A DNA stretch of 42,112 nt from Pseudovirgaria hyperparasitica (lineage: Eukaryota > Ascomycota > Dothideomycetes > Acrospermales > Acrospermaceae), in contig NW_022985582.1 of the NCBI RefSeq assembly GCF_010093815.1, positions 1 through 42,112 on the forward strand. Direction: 5' to 3'. Positions 10,825-22,325 of this stretch are shown here, piece by piece. Positions within the stretch are counted from its first letter, which is position 1. Every line of letters begins with the position of its first letter. The notes beneath the pieces were generated by a model, which saw nothing but the letters and a program-made list of their open reading frames with translations, ran no database searches and was not told the origin of the DNA. The translations under genes were made by a program, and so were the position numbers.

Positions 10825-13141
10825 TTTCCTAGAGTTCTAAAGGTATTAGTATCGTGGAGTAGAGTCTTATAGAGTATAGTATTATAGAGTAGAGTCTTAG
10901 AAAGAGACTATATTACATGATATATATATAGCCTTAGACCATAACTAAACTAGAGTATCGTAAGTTCTTAGCGATATATCTAAAACCTTATCCCTTATAT
11001 ATAAGTAGATAGCTAATAGATAGTCTTTATCTATTATAGGGAGGGAATAGTAGCTAATAAGAAAATTCTCTACCGTTAGTAGAATACTATATAATATTAT
11101 TACTAGTAGAATAATAGAGTAATAATAGAAATATATTCTATTTACTATAACTAAAGGTAGTACTAGTATTAATCTAGGGCTTATATTATATAGTATAAAG
11201 GTATCTCTCTACAATCTTATCTTTAGCTACTACTATTACTACTTTACGCTAGAAAGGCCCTTATTATTAAAATAACGAAGTAAGTTACCCCTTCTATTAT
11301 AACTTTATTTCTATACCTTCTATACCCTACTCTACTCTCTTAGACTACTATAGTAGTTATATAGAAGTAGAATAGCTATAGCTTAGTATAGTAAAAAGTT
11401 TTTATCTCTAATTTTCTTAACCTTAAAGTAACTTCTTCTCTACTCTTACACGGCTAATATTAAGTTATAGGCCCTTATACTAAGTAATCCCTACTATAAT
11501 AATAGTAATAGTTAACTATACACCTAGTAGCTACGCGACTAGTACTTCTAGTTATAGTAGAAGTAGTAGTAGTAGTAGTTATAGCCCTCTAAAGTAGCTA
11601 CTAAAATCCTATAATAATAACTACTATATCTTATCTAAGATAGAGAGCTTCTATAAAGATATTAATAGTAAGTATAATAAAGAGATTCTTTATAAGTTAA
11701 TCTACTATTATAGTAAGAAGACTATCTAACTCTATATAGCTAATAGCTATAAGAACTTTAAGGCGCGCCTTACTATTAAAAATCTAGAGCGTTTCTATGC
11801 CGGGAATAATACTAAGATTAAGAAGTTTATTCTAATAATAGCGTAGCTTAATATAATATCTCCTAGGCGTTATAAGGTCGATCTTAGCCGCCCTTACTTT
11901 AGGTACTCGGCTCTTATCTATATCCGCTCTAAGGTTACCGTAAAGGTATATATAACCTATTATAAGAATAAACGCTACTTTAAGTTCTACTATATTCCCC
12001 CCTCCGGCCTCTAGATATTATTTAGTTATAGTAGATATACTAATTATAGTATAGTTAGTAAGTAGTTGCGCTATTCCTTTATAGCTAATAAAAGTAAGTT
12101 ATATCTCTTTTAGTTATACTATAATAAAGATCTCTAACTAATAATTAGAAAAGCTAGCTAAGACCTCTATCTATACTAGTAAAGCCTCGTACTCTTATTA
12201 GTCTTCTACTACTTCTATATACGCTAGTAGACCCTTCTACTTATACTAGTTATCTACTATAAAGATAACCTCTAGGCTAGTTACGCCGTACCGTCTTATA
12301 AAGAAGTCTAATCTTTAGACTATCGCCTAGACTATTAACTCTAAGAATACTAAGGCTATATACTACCACGCCTATGAACTTCGCAACCTTATAAAGGAGA
12401 TAGAGAAATATACTAACGACGCTAAGGCTAATACTAACTTTAAGAGTTTCTCTAAGTAGATAGTACTATCGCTATATAGCTAGTTAGTTAGGGTAGTAGT
12501 AGTACTACTCTATATTATAACTATACTTCTATATAGATAAATACTAAGCTCTTTCTCTAATATCTATTCTATCTAGATATTTATTATAAGTATCGTGATT
12601 TTAAAATTTTTAGCTATATAGTTATAAAGTCTAGAAGATATAGCGCTAACCTAAAGGACAATAGTTTAGGGTATTAATCTTACTACTATATAGCGACGTA
12701 TAATATCTAAAATTAAAAGAAACTTTCTTAATCTACGACATTCTATAACATAGATATAGTAATTATTTAGCTCTACCGCTAGCGTAAATAATAGTAATCT
12801 CGATTTTAGTAGCTCTATGTATATTACCGTATCTACGACTATTATAGAGTATCTAAGCTTATTATAACTCTACTAATTAATATACGACTTAACTACCGTA
12901 GTAAATACATAAATATACTAGTAAGTATATTTTACAATAGATATAAGAGAATATTATATAAATAGAAGGTACGGTACCTAGGAAAACATCTAATTAAAAT
13001 ACTAGAAGTATAATAGAATTTAAATATAAGTAGAGATTAAGATAATTCATATTACGGATATAGATAATAGTTTCTATAATACCTATATAAAGAGCGATAG
13101 AACGACTAGAATAATATAGTATTAGAAGAGGAGGAAATACT
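10825..13141 (+). other. Degraded region with short + strand coding-like stretches
   Basis: A frame is coding-like (few stops other than RIP types, varied residues) at about 11608-12190, with KIKKFIL and a basic-aromatic stretch. A different frame takes over near 12582. Neither is recognised. They could be exons or an upstream part of the gene that starts by 13142. The first 700 bases show no convincing frame and include the short direct repeat GTAGAGTCTTA (two copies near 10860-10900). Confidence 0.3.
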
Positions 13142-16100
13142 TAAGACTATCGTAGAGTAGTTTAAATAAGACTAGTATTATAGCTAGGTAGAAAGGATTT
13201 TAGGGTATACGACGTTCCTTAGTATACTATCTAGTATATACTTATTATTATTAGGTGGGATAATATAGATACTCTTAGGGTTAGTAACACGGCTAATAGC
13301 GATATATAGCTAGCTATAGATAAATACCTCTAGGTCTAAGAGGAGGCCTATATTCTAAAGACTCTAGCCCTACGACTTATTAATTATTATAGTAAATACT
13401 AGCTTAACTAGAAATTAGTATTACTTAAAGTCTATTCTATCCTTTAGCTTCTCTATAACGAATAGTATCTATAGAAGTTAGACTATCTCTCTATATTATT
13501 ATATACTAAGAATCTACGCCGTAATAGTTCTAGTATTAATACTAGATACTCGAAGTCGTGTACTATTATAGAGATAATTACTTAGATTAATATTTTATAG
13601 TAATATTATAATATATCTAATCTTAAGTCGTAGCTTATATAGTAGAATTCCTAGTATCTTAAATATATTTATCTACTCGAGTATCATAAAGCTAGTACTA
13701 TTATTATCCTTTAGTTTATTAACCGAGTATTAGATTATAACTTCTCCTAGTATCTATAATAGTAGATATTTATTTAGTATATCTACTTTCTAGTTATATA
13801 TAGTAAGAATAGTAGATAATTAAAGGGCCTCTAAGGTAAGACCCCTAGGCTATCGTATAGTAGAAAAGATTCGGCTTACTAATATATCTAGGCTACGACT
13901 AGGTATAAAGTACTAGATACCCTAAGTAGTATACCTATTATAGCTAGAGCGATTTCTAATGTTAAGAACCTTTACTATAAATCGCTCTATCTTATTATAA
14001 CGACGCTCTATTATCCTAGGCGCCTAAAGACGTATATTTATAGTAAGGCGTAGTATATGGACCTAGGGCTAGAGATATAAGTTCTTTAGATATAATTAGA
14101 TAATCTATAACCGAGTACCACGTAGAATAATTAGAAGAGTCTATTAAAAGTCGCTGTAGAAGTACATTACTATACTACTAAACGCCTCTATATTCTAATT
14201 ATAGATATCGTGTATTATTTAATCTACTACCTTAATAAAATATTAATATAATATTATATACTTATTCTAGAAATATATATCTACGGTATAGAGTATACGG
14301 CTAAGATAGATACTAGCGCTAATATTATAGCTAGTATTACGCTCTATCTAGAGGAGAATCTTAAAATAGAAATATACTATTATAGTACTATATAAAAGAA
14401 TTATAGTAATACTAGAGGAGGTAGTTACTAGTATAACTTTCCTAGAAAGTCGTAGTATATCTAGTACTAGATTCTATACTAGTATCTTCTCTATTCTACC
14501 AGGCCTATTAAGAAAGAAGACCCCCCTATAACTAGCCTCTATAGCGCCTAATAAAGTATTATATATATATTACTACTCCTAGTTTAGACTAGGGAGATAC
14601 TATATAATAAACTACGCTAGGTTATTATAACGCTAGTTTATCTACTTATAAAGGATATAATTTCTATCTAGTATAGTTATATAGAGCTAATTAAAGGCTA
14701 GCGTAGGGAGTATAACACGGTTTATATCCGTTTCTATATACTAGAGATAGTTACGAATATAGTAGAGTACTAGCTTATATCGCTATATAACTATTAGCTT
14801 AGGGATCTAGAAGTACTTACGAAGCTAGTAGATATAGTTATCGCTAAGGGTATCCTTAAACTAGTTCTAGAGATCTCGATTACTACCTTAGTTATTAGCT
14901 TATACTATAATAGTAAATATCTATCGTAGGCCTACTATAGACGAAGTACCTATAATCTCTATAAGTGCTAGCTAGTATTTACTATTATTATAGAGTAGTC
15001 CTTATATAGTATATATATCACGGTATATAGAATATACTATACTATTATATATTCTTATATTATTAAATAATACCTACCTAGGGATATAGAGAAGTAGAGT
15101 TCGTAGATAGAATACCTCTCTAGCTATCCATGGTACCTAGAGTAGATAACTAATTAAGAACTTACCGCGTCGCTTACGCTATACCTTATCCTAGATCTAG
15201 GTATAATACTAGGGAAACTCTATATAATAGAGTTATAGTAGCCCTACGATAGCACGCTACTAGTTTATAATAAAGAACTTAGTTAGTATTATATTCCTAG
15301 CCTACGCCGGGATAGATATATTCCCTAGTAAGTTATTATCGCTATATTAGAAGATAACCATTTACTAATTCTTCTTATATATAGTAAGTATCTATATAGA
15401 GGGGAACTAGCTATAGAATAGTAGACTTATAATACCGTAGATAGCCTTATAGCTAGAGAGATAGTATATATTAATAAAGACCTTTATCTTATTAAGAATC
15501 TAATTCTAGGGAGGATACTCTACGCTAGTACTACGATAACTCTATTACTACTAACGACTAGCTTAAGTATAACTATTACCACGGCCGCGATGCCGTATAC
15601 CACCTATATATATCTACTACCCTAGGTCTAGATATAACCTAGAAGGATTTAGGTTATTGCGCTATATAAGGATATTTACCATATCTAGGTCCTTATATAT
15701 ATACTTAAATATATACTTAAACACGTCTATACTATAGTACGACTTAATATTAATATATATATTATACCGTTTTAAAAGGTAAGGATTATATAGCACGATA
15801 TTATAACTTAAGTAGATATACTAATTATTATTCTTCTAGTAGATATATACGCTAGCACGACGCTAGTAGAATAGCTCTTTTCTAACTAGTAGTAACGTCT
15901 TATTTATATATAGAAAGAGAAACTAATAGTAATACTTACGGTAACTAGAATATCTCTTACTTATTATTATATATAGACTTAATAGATTTACGTTACTATA
16001 AGGCCTATATAGTATAGTATAATAGATAATTCTAAATAGTACTAGATTAGAGCTTAGGTCTAGGAGCTCTATATATATAGCGGTATTGATCTTTTTAATA

Positions 16101-16724
16101 GAAGTAGCGCGATTATCTAGTATTATAATAATAAGAATATAGATATATAGTAGTCTACGCTTCTAAAACTTAATAGAGTAGTAGTACACGATATACTTTC
16201 TAAGGATATAGCTCTTTATTAGATTATATAGAAGCTATACTAGCTTTATATAGAAAACGCGATAGTAGAGGTTAATTTAGTCTATTACTAATTCTTCTAG
16301 CGCTAGCTTATCTATTACCTTACGCTAGGCTAGGTTATATATTATAGTAATAAAGAACTCTAGTAGCCTACTATACACCGCCATAGCTATTATATTAAAA
16401 TATAGCTCTTATATAAACTAAGGCCCGCTATAGAAAGTCTTTCTAAGTATAATAGTACTTCCTACATTAGGAAAGATACGGCGCTTCCAAGTACTTCTAA
16501 GTACTCTCTAAGTATTCTTTTATCCTATTATATTTATTAGGCGGATCTACTTACTATCTATCCTAATAGGACGGCTTTATATAATTTATACTAAGTATCC
16601 CGCTTATATCGAACGTCCCGTTTATACCGAACGTACTAGTTATACTAAACGTCCCGTTAGTACCGAACGTACTAGTTATACTAAACGTCCCGTTTATACC
16701 GAATGTACCGTTTATACTAACGGG
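13142..16724 (+). pseudogene. Unidentified long protein relic with aspartyl-protease-like motif
   Basis: One frame stays open for about 1,190 codons if RIP-type stops are read through, with no frame change checked at 13253, 14309, 15350 and 16380. At 14309-14320 it reads D-T-S-A in the context AKIDTSANI; undoing one G-to-A change gives DTGA, the active-site pattern of retroviral-type proteases. The N-terminal third is helical and Leu/Lys/Gln rich, compatible with a Gag-like domain but not proof of one. I looked for RT (YxDD), zinc knuckles and DDE motifs downstream of the protease and saw none I would defend. The C-terminus runs into an 18-bp tandem repeat, then the assembly gap. It could be a Gag-protease gene of a mobile element or a non-retroviral gene with a chance DTGA. 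The family is not recognised. Confidence 0.45.
16599..16724 (+). repeat. 18-bp tandem repeat coding a hexapeptide
   Basis: Seven units of 18 bp of two alternating types: CCCGTTTATACCGAACGT and ACTAGTTATACTAAACGT, with few mismatches. It lies in frame at the C-terminal end of the long frame above, where it reads SRLYRT-like units. Multiples of three bases keep the frame. Confidence 0.85.
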
Positions 16725-16831
16725 ATAATTAGTACTAGTTATTTTCTCAATACTAATTAGCTTACTAGTACTACTTATTTACTATATACTAATAACTCTT
16801 ATAGAATAAATAGTATCTAGTATTTTAGCTT

Positions 16832-16864
16832 CTCTATCTACTCTATCTACTCTATCTACTCTAT
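16832..16864. repeat. 9-bp microsatellite (TCTATCTAC) next to the gap
   Basis: Three and a half copies of TCTATCTAC run directly into the N block, so the gap was probably caused by a longer repeat array that failed to assemble. Confidence 0.85.
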
Positions 16865-17049
16865 NNNNNNNNNNNNNNNNNNNNNNNNNNNNNNNNNNNN
16901 NNNNNNNNNNNNNNNNNNNNNNNNNNNNNNNNNNNNNNNNNNNNNNNNNNNNNNNNNNNNNNNNNNNNNNNNNNNNNNNNNNNNNNNNNNNNNNNNNNNN
17001 NNNNNNNNNNNNNNNNNNNNNNNNNNNNNNNNNNNNNNNNNNNNNNNNN
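16865..17049. other. Assembly gap, 185 N
   Basis: Run of N. The sequence on the two sides may not be contiguous at the stated distance. Confidence 1.
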
Positions 17050-18060
17050 TTTCTAAAGTAATATCTTTATCTAAAGTATCTCTATAACTCTATATATCTT
17101 ATTATTCTAAATTATATCTTTAGTATATTTAATTATAGTCTTTAAATTTAATACTAGAAAGATAATATATAATAGAGAGTAGAGGTTTAAAATTAATTAG
17201 ACTAGGAACTTAAATTAAATAGTACTATTCTAAGCTCTCTCTAACTATATAGCTATAATAAAATATAGTAGACCTTCCTTTCTTCTATCTTTAGGCGGTA
17301 TCCTTTATCTATTAAAAGGTATTCTTATCTAGAACTACCTTTAATAACCTTTTCTCCCACTAGATACTTCCCTCTATATTTCTAGTTACTATTTTTATTC
17401 TCTCTTATATTATCTATTCGGCCTCGTGGTAGTCTATATAGTTCCCTAGTTATATACTAATATCCGACTTCTCTTAAAAGTATATACTCTTTATATATAG
17501 GTTAAAGACCCGACTTAAACGTCCGCTACTATCTTACTTTATTTTAATTTAAGTATTAGTTAGGGTAGATAGACTACTAGTTAAGGTAGCTATAACTAGG
17601 GATAATAAGTTAGTAATAGACTTATTTATACTATATATATATATACTATTATTTACTATTCCCGCGGTTACTTAGAGCGGGTCTATACTTAATATCTAAG
17701 ATAGTATAATCTTATCTATAGCTACTACTAGTAGTATAGAACTCTTACCTATATCTAATAGTATATAAGATAATTCGAGGTACTTATCTAACTAGTTTAG
17801 AGTATCTAACTTATTCTTTTTATAGTAGTTAGTATCTATATAGCTTCTATAACTTTAGTATATACTTATATTATCTAATAGCTTAGACTCCTTGCTCTTA
17901 TCTAAGTTATCTATATCTACTTTAGAGAAGTTATCTAGGTTATCTTTATATAGGTTTATATATATAGTATCCGGGTTAATTAGTATTAGTACTATAAATA
18001 CTAATACTATTAGCGATTTTTAAATATAGTCGATATAGTAGGGCGCCTAGTTCGACTATA
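17050..18060. other. AT-rich stretch without a recognised gene
   Basis: Strongly RIP-mutated, with many ATATAT runs. No frame or repeat that I can assign. The minus strand could hold the C-terminal end of the membrane-protein relic next to it. Confidence 0.4.
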
Positions 18061-19010
18061 TTAGGCTTAGTACTTACTATTTCTCTATATAATTTAGCAC
18101 GCGATTAGATAAAGGTATATATATATACCTAGTATTAGTAGAGAGTATACGAATCTATAGCAACTAAAGGATGAGTTTAGCGCCCGCCTACTACTATATT
18201 TATTAAGGGTATATCTTATTATAATATATATAATAGTAATTATAGATAGTAGAATCAGTCGGAATATACTACTATAGTACTCCTTTAATCTAAGGAATCT
18301 TAGGGACTATAGTAGAACTAACTTTAGAGCCTTAATTACTACTAGCTCTATAAATATTTTCCGAGTTACGCTAGTATTATACTAATAATTAGTAATATAT
18401 CTAATACGATATAAGTAATATACCTTTACTTCTATATACGCGTTATTATATATTAGATTACTTATACTAGCTTTTCTCTTCTCAGCTATCTTCTAGTCCT
18501 AGTATTTAGATACTATCTATCTAACTCTAGAGAGGAGTTAGTAACGGAAGTCTATTATATCTTCCTTTACTAGCGTAATAATATAGACGGGAGATATATT
18601 TTATAAATTATAATTAAGGTAGTAGCTACTAAGATTAATATCTCCGGCGGCTATCTAGGCCGATTATACTAGTATTCTAAAACTATCTAGGCTACTATCT
18701 AGCTATATATTAAGGCGATTAAATACCAGTAGTAACCAGCCTAAAAACGTTATAGCAATTAAAATCTCTATTATCATAAGGTAACGGTCTCATTTATAAG
18801 ACTAGAGACTATCTCTATAGAACCGCCTCTTTTCACGGATAGTTAGTTCCCTCTCTACTACTATTTCTCTATCTTTATCTATTAAGCTAGATAGCTAATA
18901 TAGTAGAGGAGAGGACGTAAGACCGTTATATCCCTAGTTACTATTATAGTAGAATATTACTATAACGTCTAAGCTATATAGGGCGTTACTACTATATTCG
19001 CTACTAGTAT
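18061..19010 (-). pseudogene. Membrane-protein-like relic
   Basis: Minus-strand frame open through RIP-type stops for about 310 codons. A clear hydrophobic helix (MIIEILIAITFLGWLLLVF, about 18710-18775) follows a charged stretch (EIVVERELTIREKRRF). A second hydrophobic segment (FRLILLSIITIIYIII) lies near 18210-18260. The part around 18720-18850 keeps intact TGG, CAG and CAA codons, so it is less mutated than its surroundings. The product would be an integral membrane protein fragment with two or three helices. I do not recognise the family, and the start and end are not defined. It runs against the direction of its neighbours, so it may be cargo or an older host-derived duplicate. Confidence 0.4.
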
Positions 19011-20130
19011 ACCTAGACTACTAGATTATTAGTAGGTAAACGAACGCGTTAAGATAAGCTAGGTATATATATATACGTTTTTTATATTAATAGCTATTAT
19101 ATAAGTCTCTATTATTAATACTAATACGTGTCTATATTATATCGTATCTTTATTTATCTATCCCGTTTAGTTTACTATAGTTACTAGATTATCTTCTATT
19201 AGTATTACCACTATAGTAGCTAGATAGTCCCTTAACCGTCTTCCGTGTTAGAGGTTCTATAGAGAAGATATATAAGAGATTAGTAGATATTTTTATTAGC
19301 TATAGATTAGTAACCTACTAGGCGATAATATTAGGTAGTAAAATAATAACTAGCTAGTAGATATAATAAAGGTTTAGACGTAGACTAATATAGTATTTTT
19401 ATAGACGCGTAATACTTACACGTTATTATTAATAATTTTAAGTAAGCATATATAGGAATTAAGGGGCTAAGAGCTAGGTAGAAGTTAAGGGTTAGTAGGT
19501 ATATATCGGGCTTTCGACGGGCTTACACCTAACTTCTTCTAGTATATACCTAGAATATTTACTATATACCGTATTATTACTATCTACTAATAATTATACT
19601 ATAGTATTTTTCCTTTATAGTAACTATATCTTAAGATACTATAGGCCGTAGTCTTCTACTAATACTATAGTAGAAAGATTAGTAGTATATACTATATAAT
19701 CTATAGGTACTATAACTTAGAACTATATAGACGAGTACGGCTTACCGCATTACTATTATTATTATAACTATTAGGCCTATAGCTACTACTATTAACTAGG
19801 TCACGGCGTGGCTTTAGTACTTATAGTTATATTAATTAATAGAACTCTTTAGTTCGCTCTATTAGTATTTAGCCGTTAAGTATTAATTAGAAGTCTAAGT
19901 CTATAGAATTAGATATATCTACTACTAATACAGCCCTATATAAAGATACTACTATATTCTCTAATTCTATTTCGGACCTAGAATCTATAGACGGCGTTAC
20001 TAGTAGCTATAGTACTAATTTAGTATATTAGTCTAATATATATTATAGAAATACTATATCTATAGTAACGAGAGCGTCTAGTACTATATATTTAATAAAA
20101 ATGTTTAAAGAAGAGAGCGGTATATATATT
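19011..20130. other. Intergenic or 5' part of the transposase, unassigned
   Basis: RIP-mutated. Both strands show frames interrupted only by RIP-type stops, which cannot decide coding by themselves. The transposase may begin here, since its family is usually longer at the N-terminus than the part I can recognise. Confidence 0.3.
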
Positions 20131-21715
20131 ATAGTAGACTAGAGTAGACGTGATAATCCGTCCGATGTAAGTATATATAGTCTAGGTTTATAGTAGTAAC
20201 TAATTTAGTAGGCCCGATTTGGTTAATTTAATAGTAAGTTTATAGAGCGCCTTATAATATAGATAAATCGGTTTAGTATTTTAAATATAGTATATAATAA
20301 ATTAACTACTATCCTTAAATAGACTTCCGCTATACCCCCTAATCTTTATATACTAAAATCTAATATTATATATAAGTAGTTATTATACTACTCTAAAGGG
20401 ATACCGTACGAAAGTTAGTAGCGTAGCTATAATATATTTAGTACTACTATAGTTAAATACTAGTATAGGGATCCGCTTATATTAGTAGAATTTCTTCTTA
20501 GATACTAACTATTTACTAGTAAGCTCGTGTTTAAGTTAGTATAATAATTTACTAGTTTAGATAACCGGGTATATAGTAAAGCCTATATAGTAGATAGTTA
20601 GTAGGATATATATACTACTATTCCGGATAGTACCGTTATTATCTCTATTATTTTATCTTTAGATAAGATAAACCTTACTAACCATAGTAGTAATAGAGTA
20701 GTATAGCTAGTCTATCTATCTATTTATAATCTACTACTAAACGTCCGCTTATCTAGGAGTCTACTATTATTTCTACTACTTACTCTATTACTAGTAGTTA
20801 AGCTAGAAACGGTAGCGAATCGCTTTATATTCTATTAGGTTATAAGTAAAGTTCTAGCCTATATATCTATCTATAATAGAGTCGTTAACTATACTAATTA
20901 TTATATAGTATTATAGACTATATAGAATACTAGAGTATTAGTATTATATACTAATAGCGGCTTATATAAGTACTATCCGCGTTTAGCTTTATATATTATA
21001 GATTTTCCGGAGTAGGTACTTATTACGGGTATATTCTATTAGTATATATATCTAATATATATAGTCTCTAGTAATAGATAATAGTATCTATAAGAAGCCA
21101 TTACTAGTATATAGAAGTTCTATATATACTCGTCGTTATAGAAATAGATTTACTATATATATTATAAGTTAATAACTAATAGCTACGGTAGTAAGTATAC
21201 TAGTAGTAAGATAGATAATAGAACGAGTATACCTAGTGTCTTATTATTTTCGTCGACGTCTTTCGCGCTAGTAGTATAGAGCTATTATATTTACTAATTA
21301 GTTAAGAGTTAGTATTCTAGTAGGTAGATAGAGCTATTAGATAATTTCGCCTAGTTACTTACTAGAGTTAATATATACCACGCGGTCGCTCTAGACATTC
21401 TATATTAACTATATAAGGGTATATTAGAATACACGTTTAATTAGATAGTCTCGTATATTATTAATTAAGAGTATATAGAACATAGATTAAAGGGTGTATT
21501 TACTAGTATACCCCCTATAGAATAAGTAAAGAAGGTAATTAATAAGCGATTCGCGTCTATTAGAGCATTTAGTTATTATAACCTACTTATATATATAACT
21601 TTAGTAATATAATAGACGGGGGCAATATTTAAGTGTATACTAGTAGTATTTATAGTTACATTTAAACCGCTTCTATATTATAATCGATACTTCCTAAGCG
21701 TAGTACGGGTGGTTA
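20131..21715 (+). pseudogene. Plavaka-type (fungal CACTA/EnSpm-like) transposase relic, N-terminal and central part
   Basis: Frame through RIP-type stops with the family's marks in order: a KYWYRDP stretch near 20460; NRVYSKAY then DSWWDI (near 20570-20620), equivalent to the family's VYSE...DWWW.xQ; IPDSTVI then LSLDKINLTNHS (20623-20695), the counterpart of the LP.GATVVPVI..SDKT.LT..SG block; WLVYLSIYN (usual WPVYLSIGN); then a YYPRLALYIIDFPEWVLITG stretch near 20970 like the family's P-LA-D-PEQ block. The family codes a DDE transposase for cut-and-paste movement. The last five bases (21711-21715) are the left target duplication of a mini-element. The frame is resumed at 22326. Many stops make it dead. 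Confidence 0.8.
21711..21715. repeat. Target-site duplication GGTTA, left copy
   Basis: Identical to 22321-22325 and flanks the mini-LTR element. Removing the element and one copy restores the transposase frame (VVRVVINIYIL). Confidence 0.9.
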
Positions 21716-21869
21716 TATAAGGAGGTAGGCTCTATATACTAACTAACTACACCATAAAAGGACCGAATCTTGAAGCTACTACTTCAAGGGTGGAGCACAC
21801 TACTTATATACGACTACTACATACATGTATAATTAACTGGCAGGCCACGTGCTCCTCACGTGCCTAACA
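21716..21869 (-). repeat. TRIM LTR, left copy (3' LTR in element orientation)
   Basis: 154 bp, aligned without gaps to 22167-22320; about 14 differences, all transitions. Confidence 0.9.
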
Positions 21870-21883
21870 TTATCCCCCTTTTC
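21870..21883 (-). other. Polypurine tract of the TRIM
   Basis: Minus-strand GAAAAGGGGGATAA directly before the 3' LTR. Confidence 0.8.
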
Positions 21884-22166
21884 AAAGGCGCGTGTCCTTA
21901 CGCGTCGTGGGCATACTACCTTACGAAAGATGAACTAAACTAGCCGCAACGGGCCTAGTATAAACCATGTACATATATAACCAATACTCGTAATGCCGCC
22001 TCTAGTACTAGACACGCTAACTTACCGTAGTAACGTTACTACTATGTTATCCGTCACGTGCATAAAGCACACGTAACGTGGTAAGCTAAACGGAATCGTG
22101 CGAAATTCAATAACGGTTGACTAGACCGAGAGTTAAACCCGTGACCCCGTAGTAGCTTTAAGATTA

Positions 22167-22320
22167 TATAAGGAGGTGGGCTCTACGCACTAACCAACTA
22201 CACTATAAAAGGACCGAATCTTAAAGCTACTGCTTTAAGGGTGGAGCATACTACTTATATACGACTACTATATACATGTATAATTAACTAGTAGGCCACG
22301 TGCTCCTTACGTGCCTAACA
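22167..22320 (-). repeat. TRIM LTR, right copy (5' LTR in element orientation)
   Basis: 154 bp. Contains a TATATAAGTAGT motif on the minus strand, a possible TATA element. Just inside the 5' LTR (22130-22146) the minus strand reads GGTCACGGGTTTAACTC, similar to a tRNA T-arm/B box; significance unknown. Confidence 0.88.
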
Positions 22321-22325
22321 GGTTA
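22321..22325. repeat. Target-site duplication GGTTA, right copy
   Basis: Pairs with 21711-21715. Confidence 0.9.

Larger units (their letters stand above)
21716..22320 (-). mobile_element. TRIM-like miniature LTR retrotransposon, 605 bp
   Basis: Two 154-bp direct repeats flank 297 bp of internal sequence without coding capacity, and GGTTA is duplicated on both sides. Read on the minus strand the repeat begins TGTTAGGCACGTG and ends CTCCTTATA (ancestral CA), and a purine tract GAAAAGGGGGATAA abuts the 3' repeat, so the element lies in minus orientation. The size, missing genes and LTR ends fit terminal-repeat retrotransposons in miniature, which move with enzymes of a full-length relative. 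Its start TGTTAG is shared with the chromovirus LTRs here, but the rest differs. The internal part keeps many CpA and TpG sites, unlike its host, so it entered after or escaped most RIP. Confidence 0.88.

Noticed and set aside
14309-16598. Retroelement pol after the DTSA motif
   Set aside because: No YxDD, RNase H or DDE motif could be defended over 2.3 kb, so a retrotransposon call would be a guess.
10776-16600. Helitron
   Set aside because: Only the hairpin and CTAG at one edge suggest it. No HUH Rep motif or Pif1-type helicase was seen, and the helicase in the block is UPF1-like.
16599-16724. CRISPR-like array
   Set aside because: Units are directly adjacent without unique spacers; it is a coding minisatellite in eukaryotic DNA.
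19400-21600. Long minus-strand frame over the transposase
   Set aside because: It is open only because RIP-type stops are ignored. The plus strand matches a known transposase family block by block, so the minus frame is a shadow.
22130-22146. A tRNA gene inside the TRIM
   Set aside because: Only a T-arm-like sequence is visible. No cloverleaf or A box at suitable spacing.
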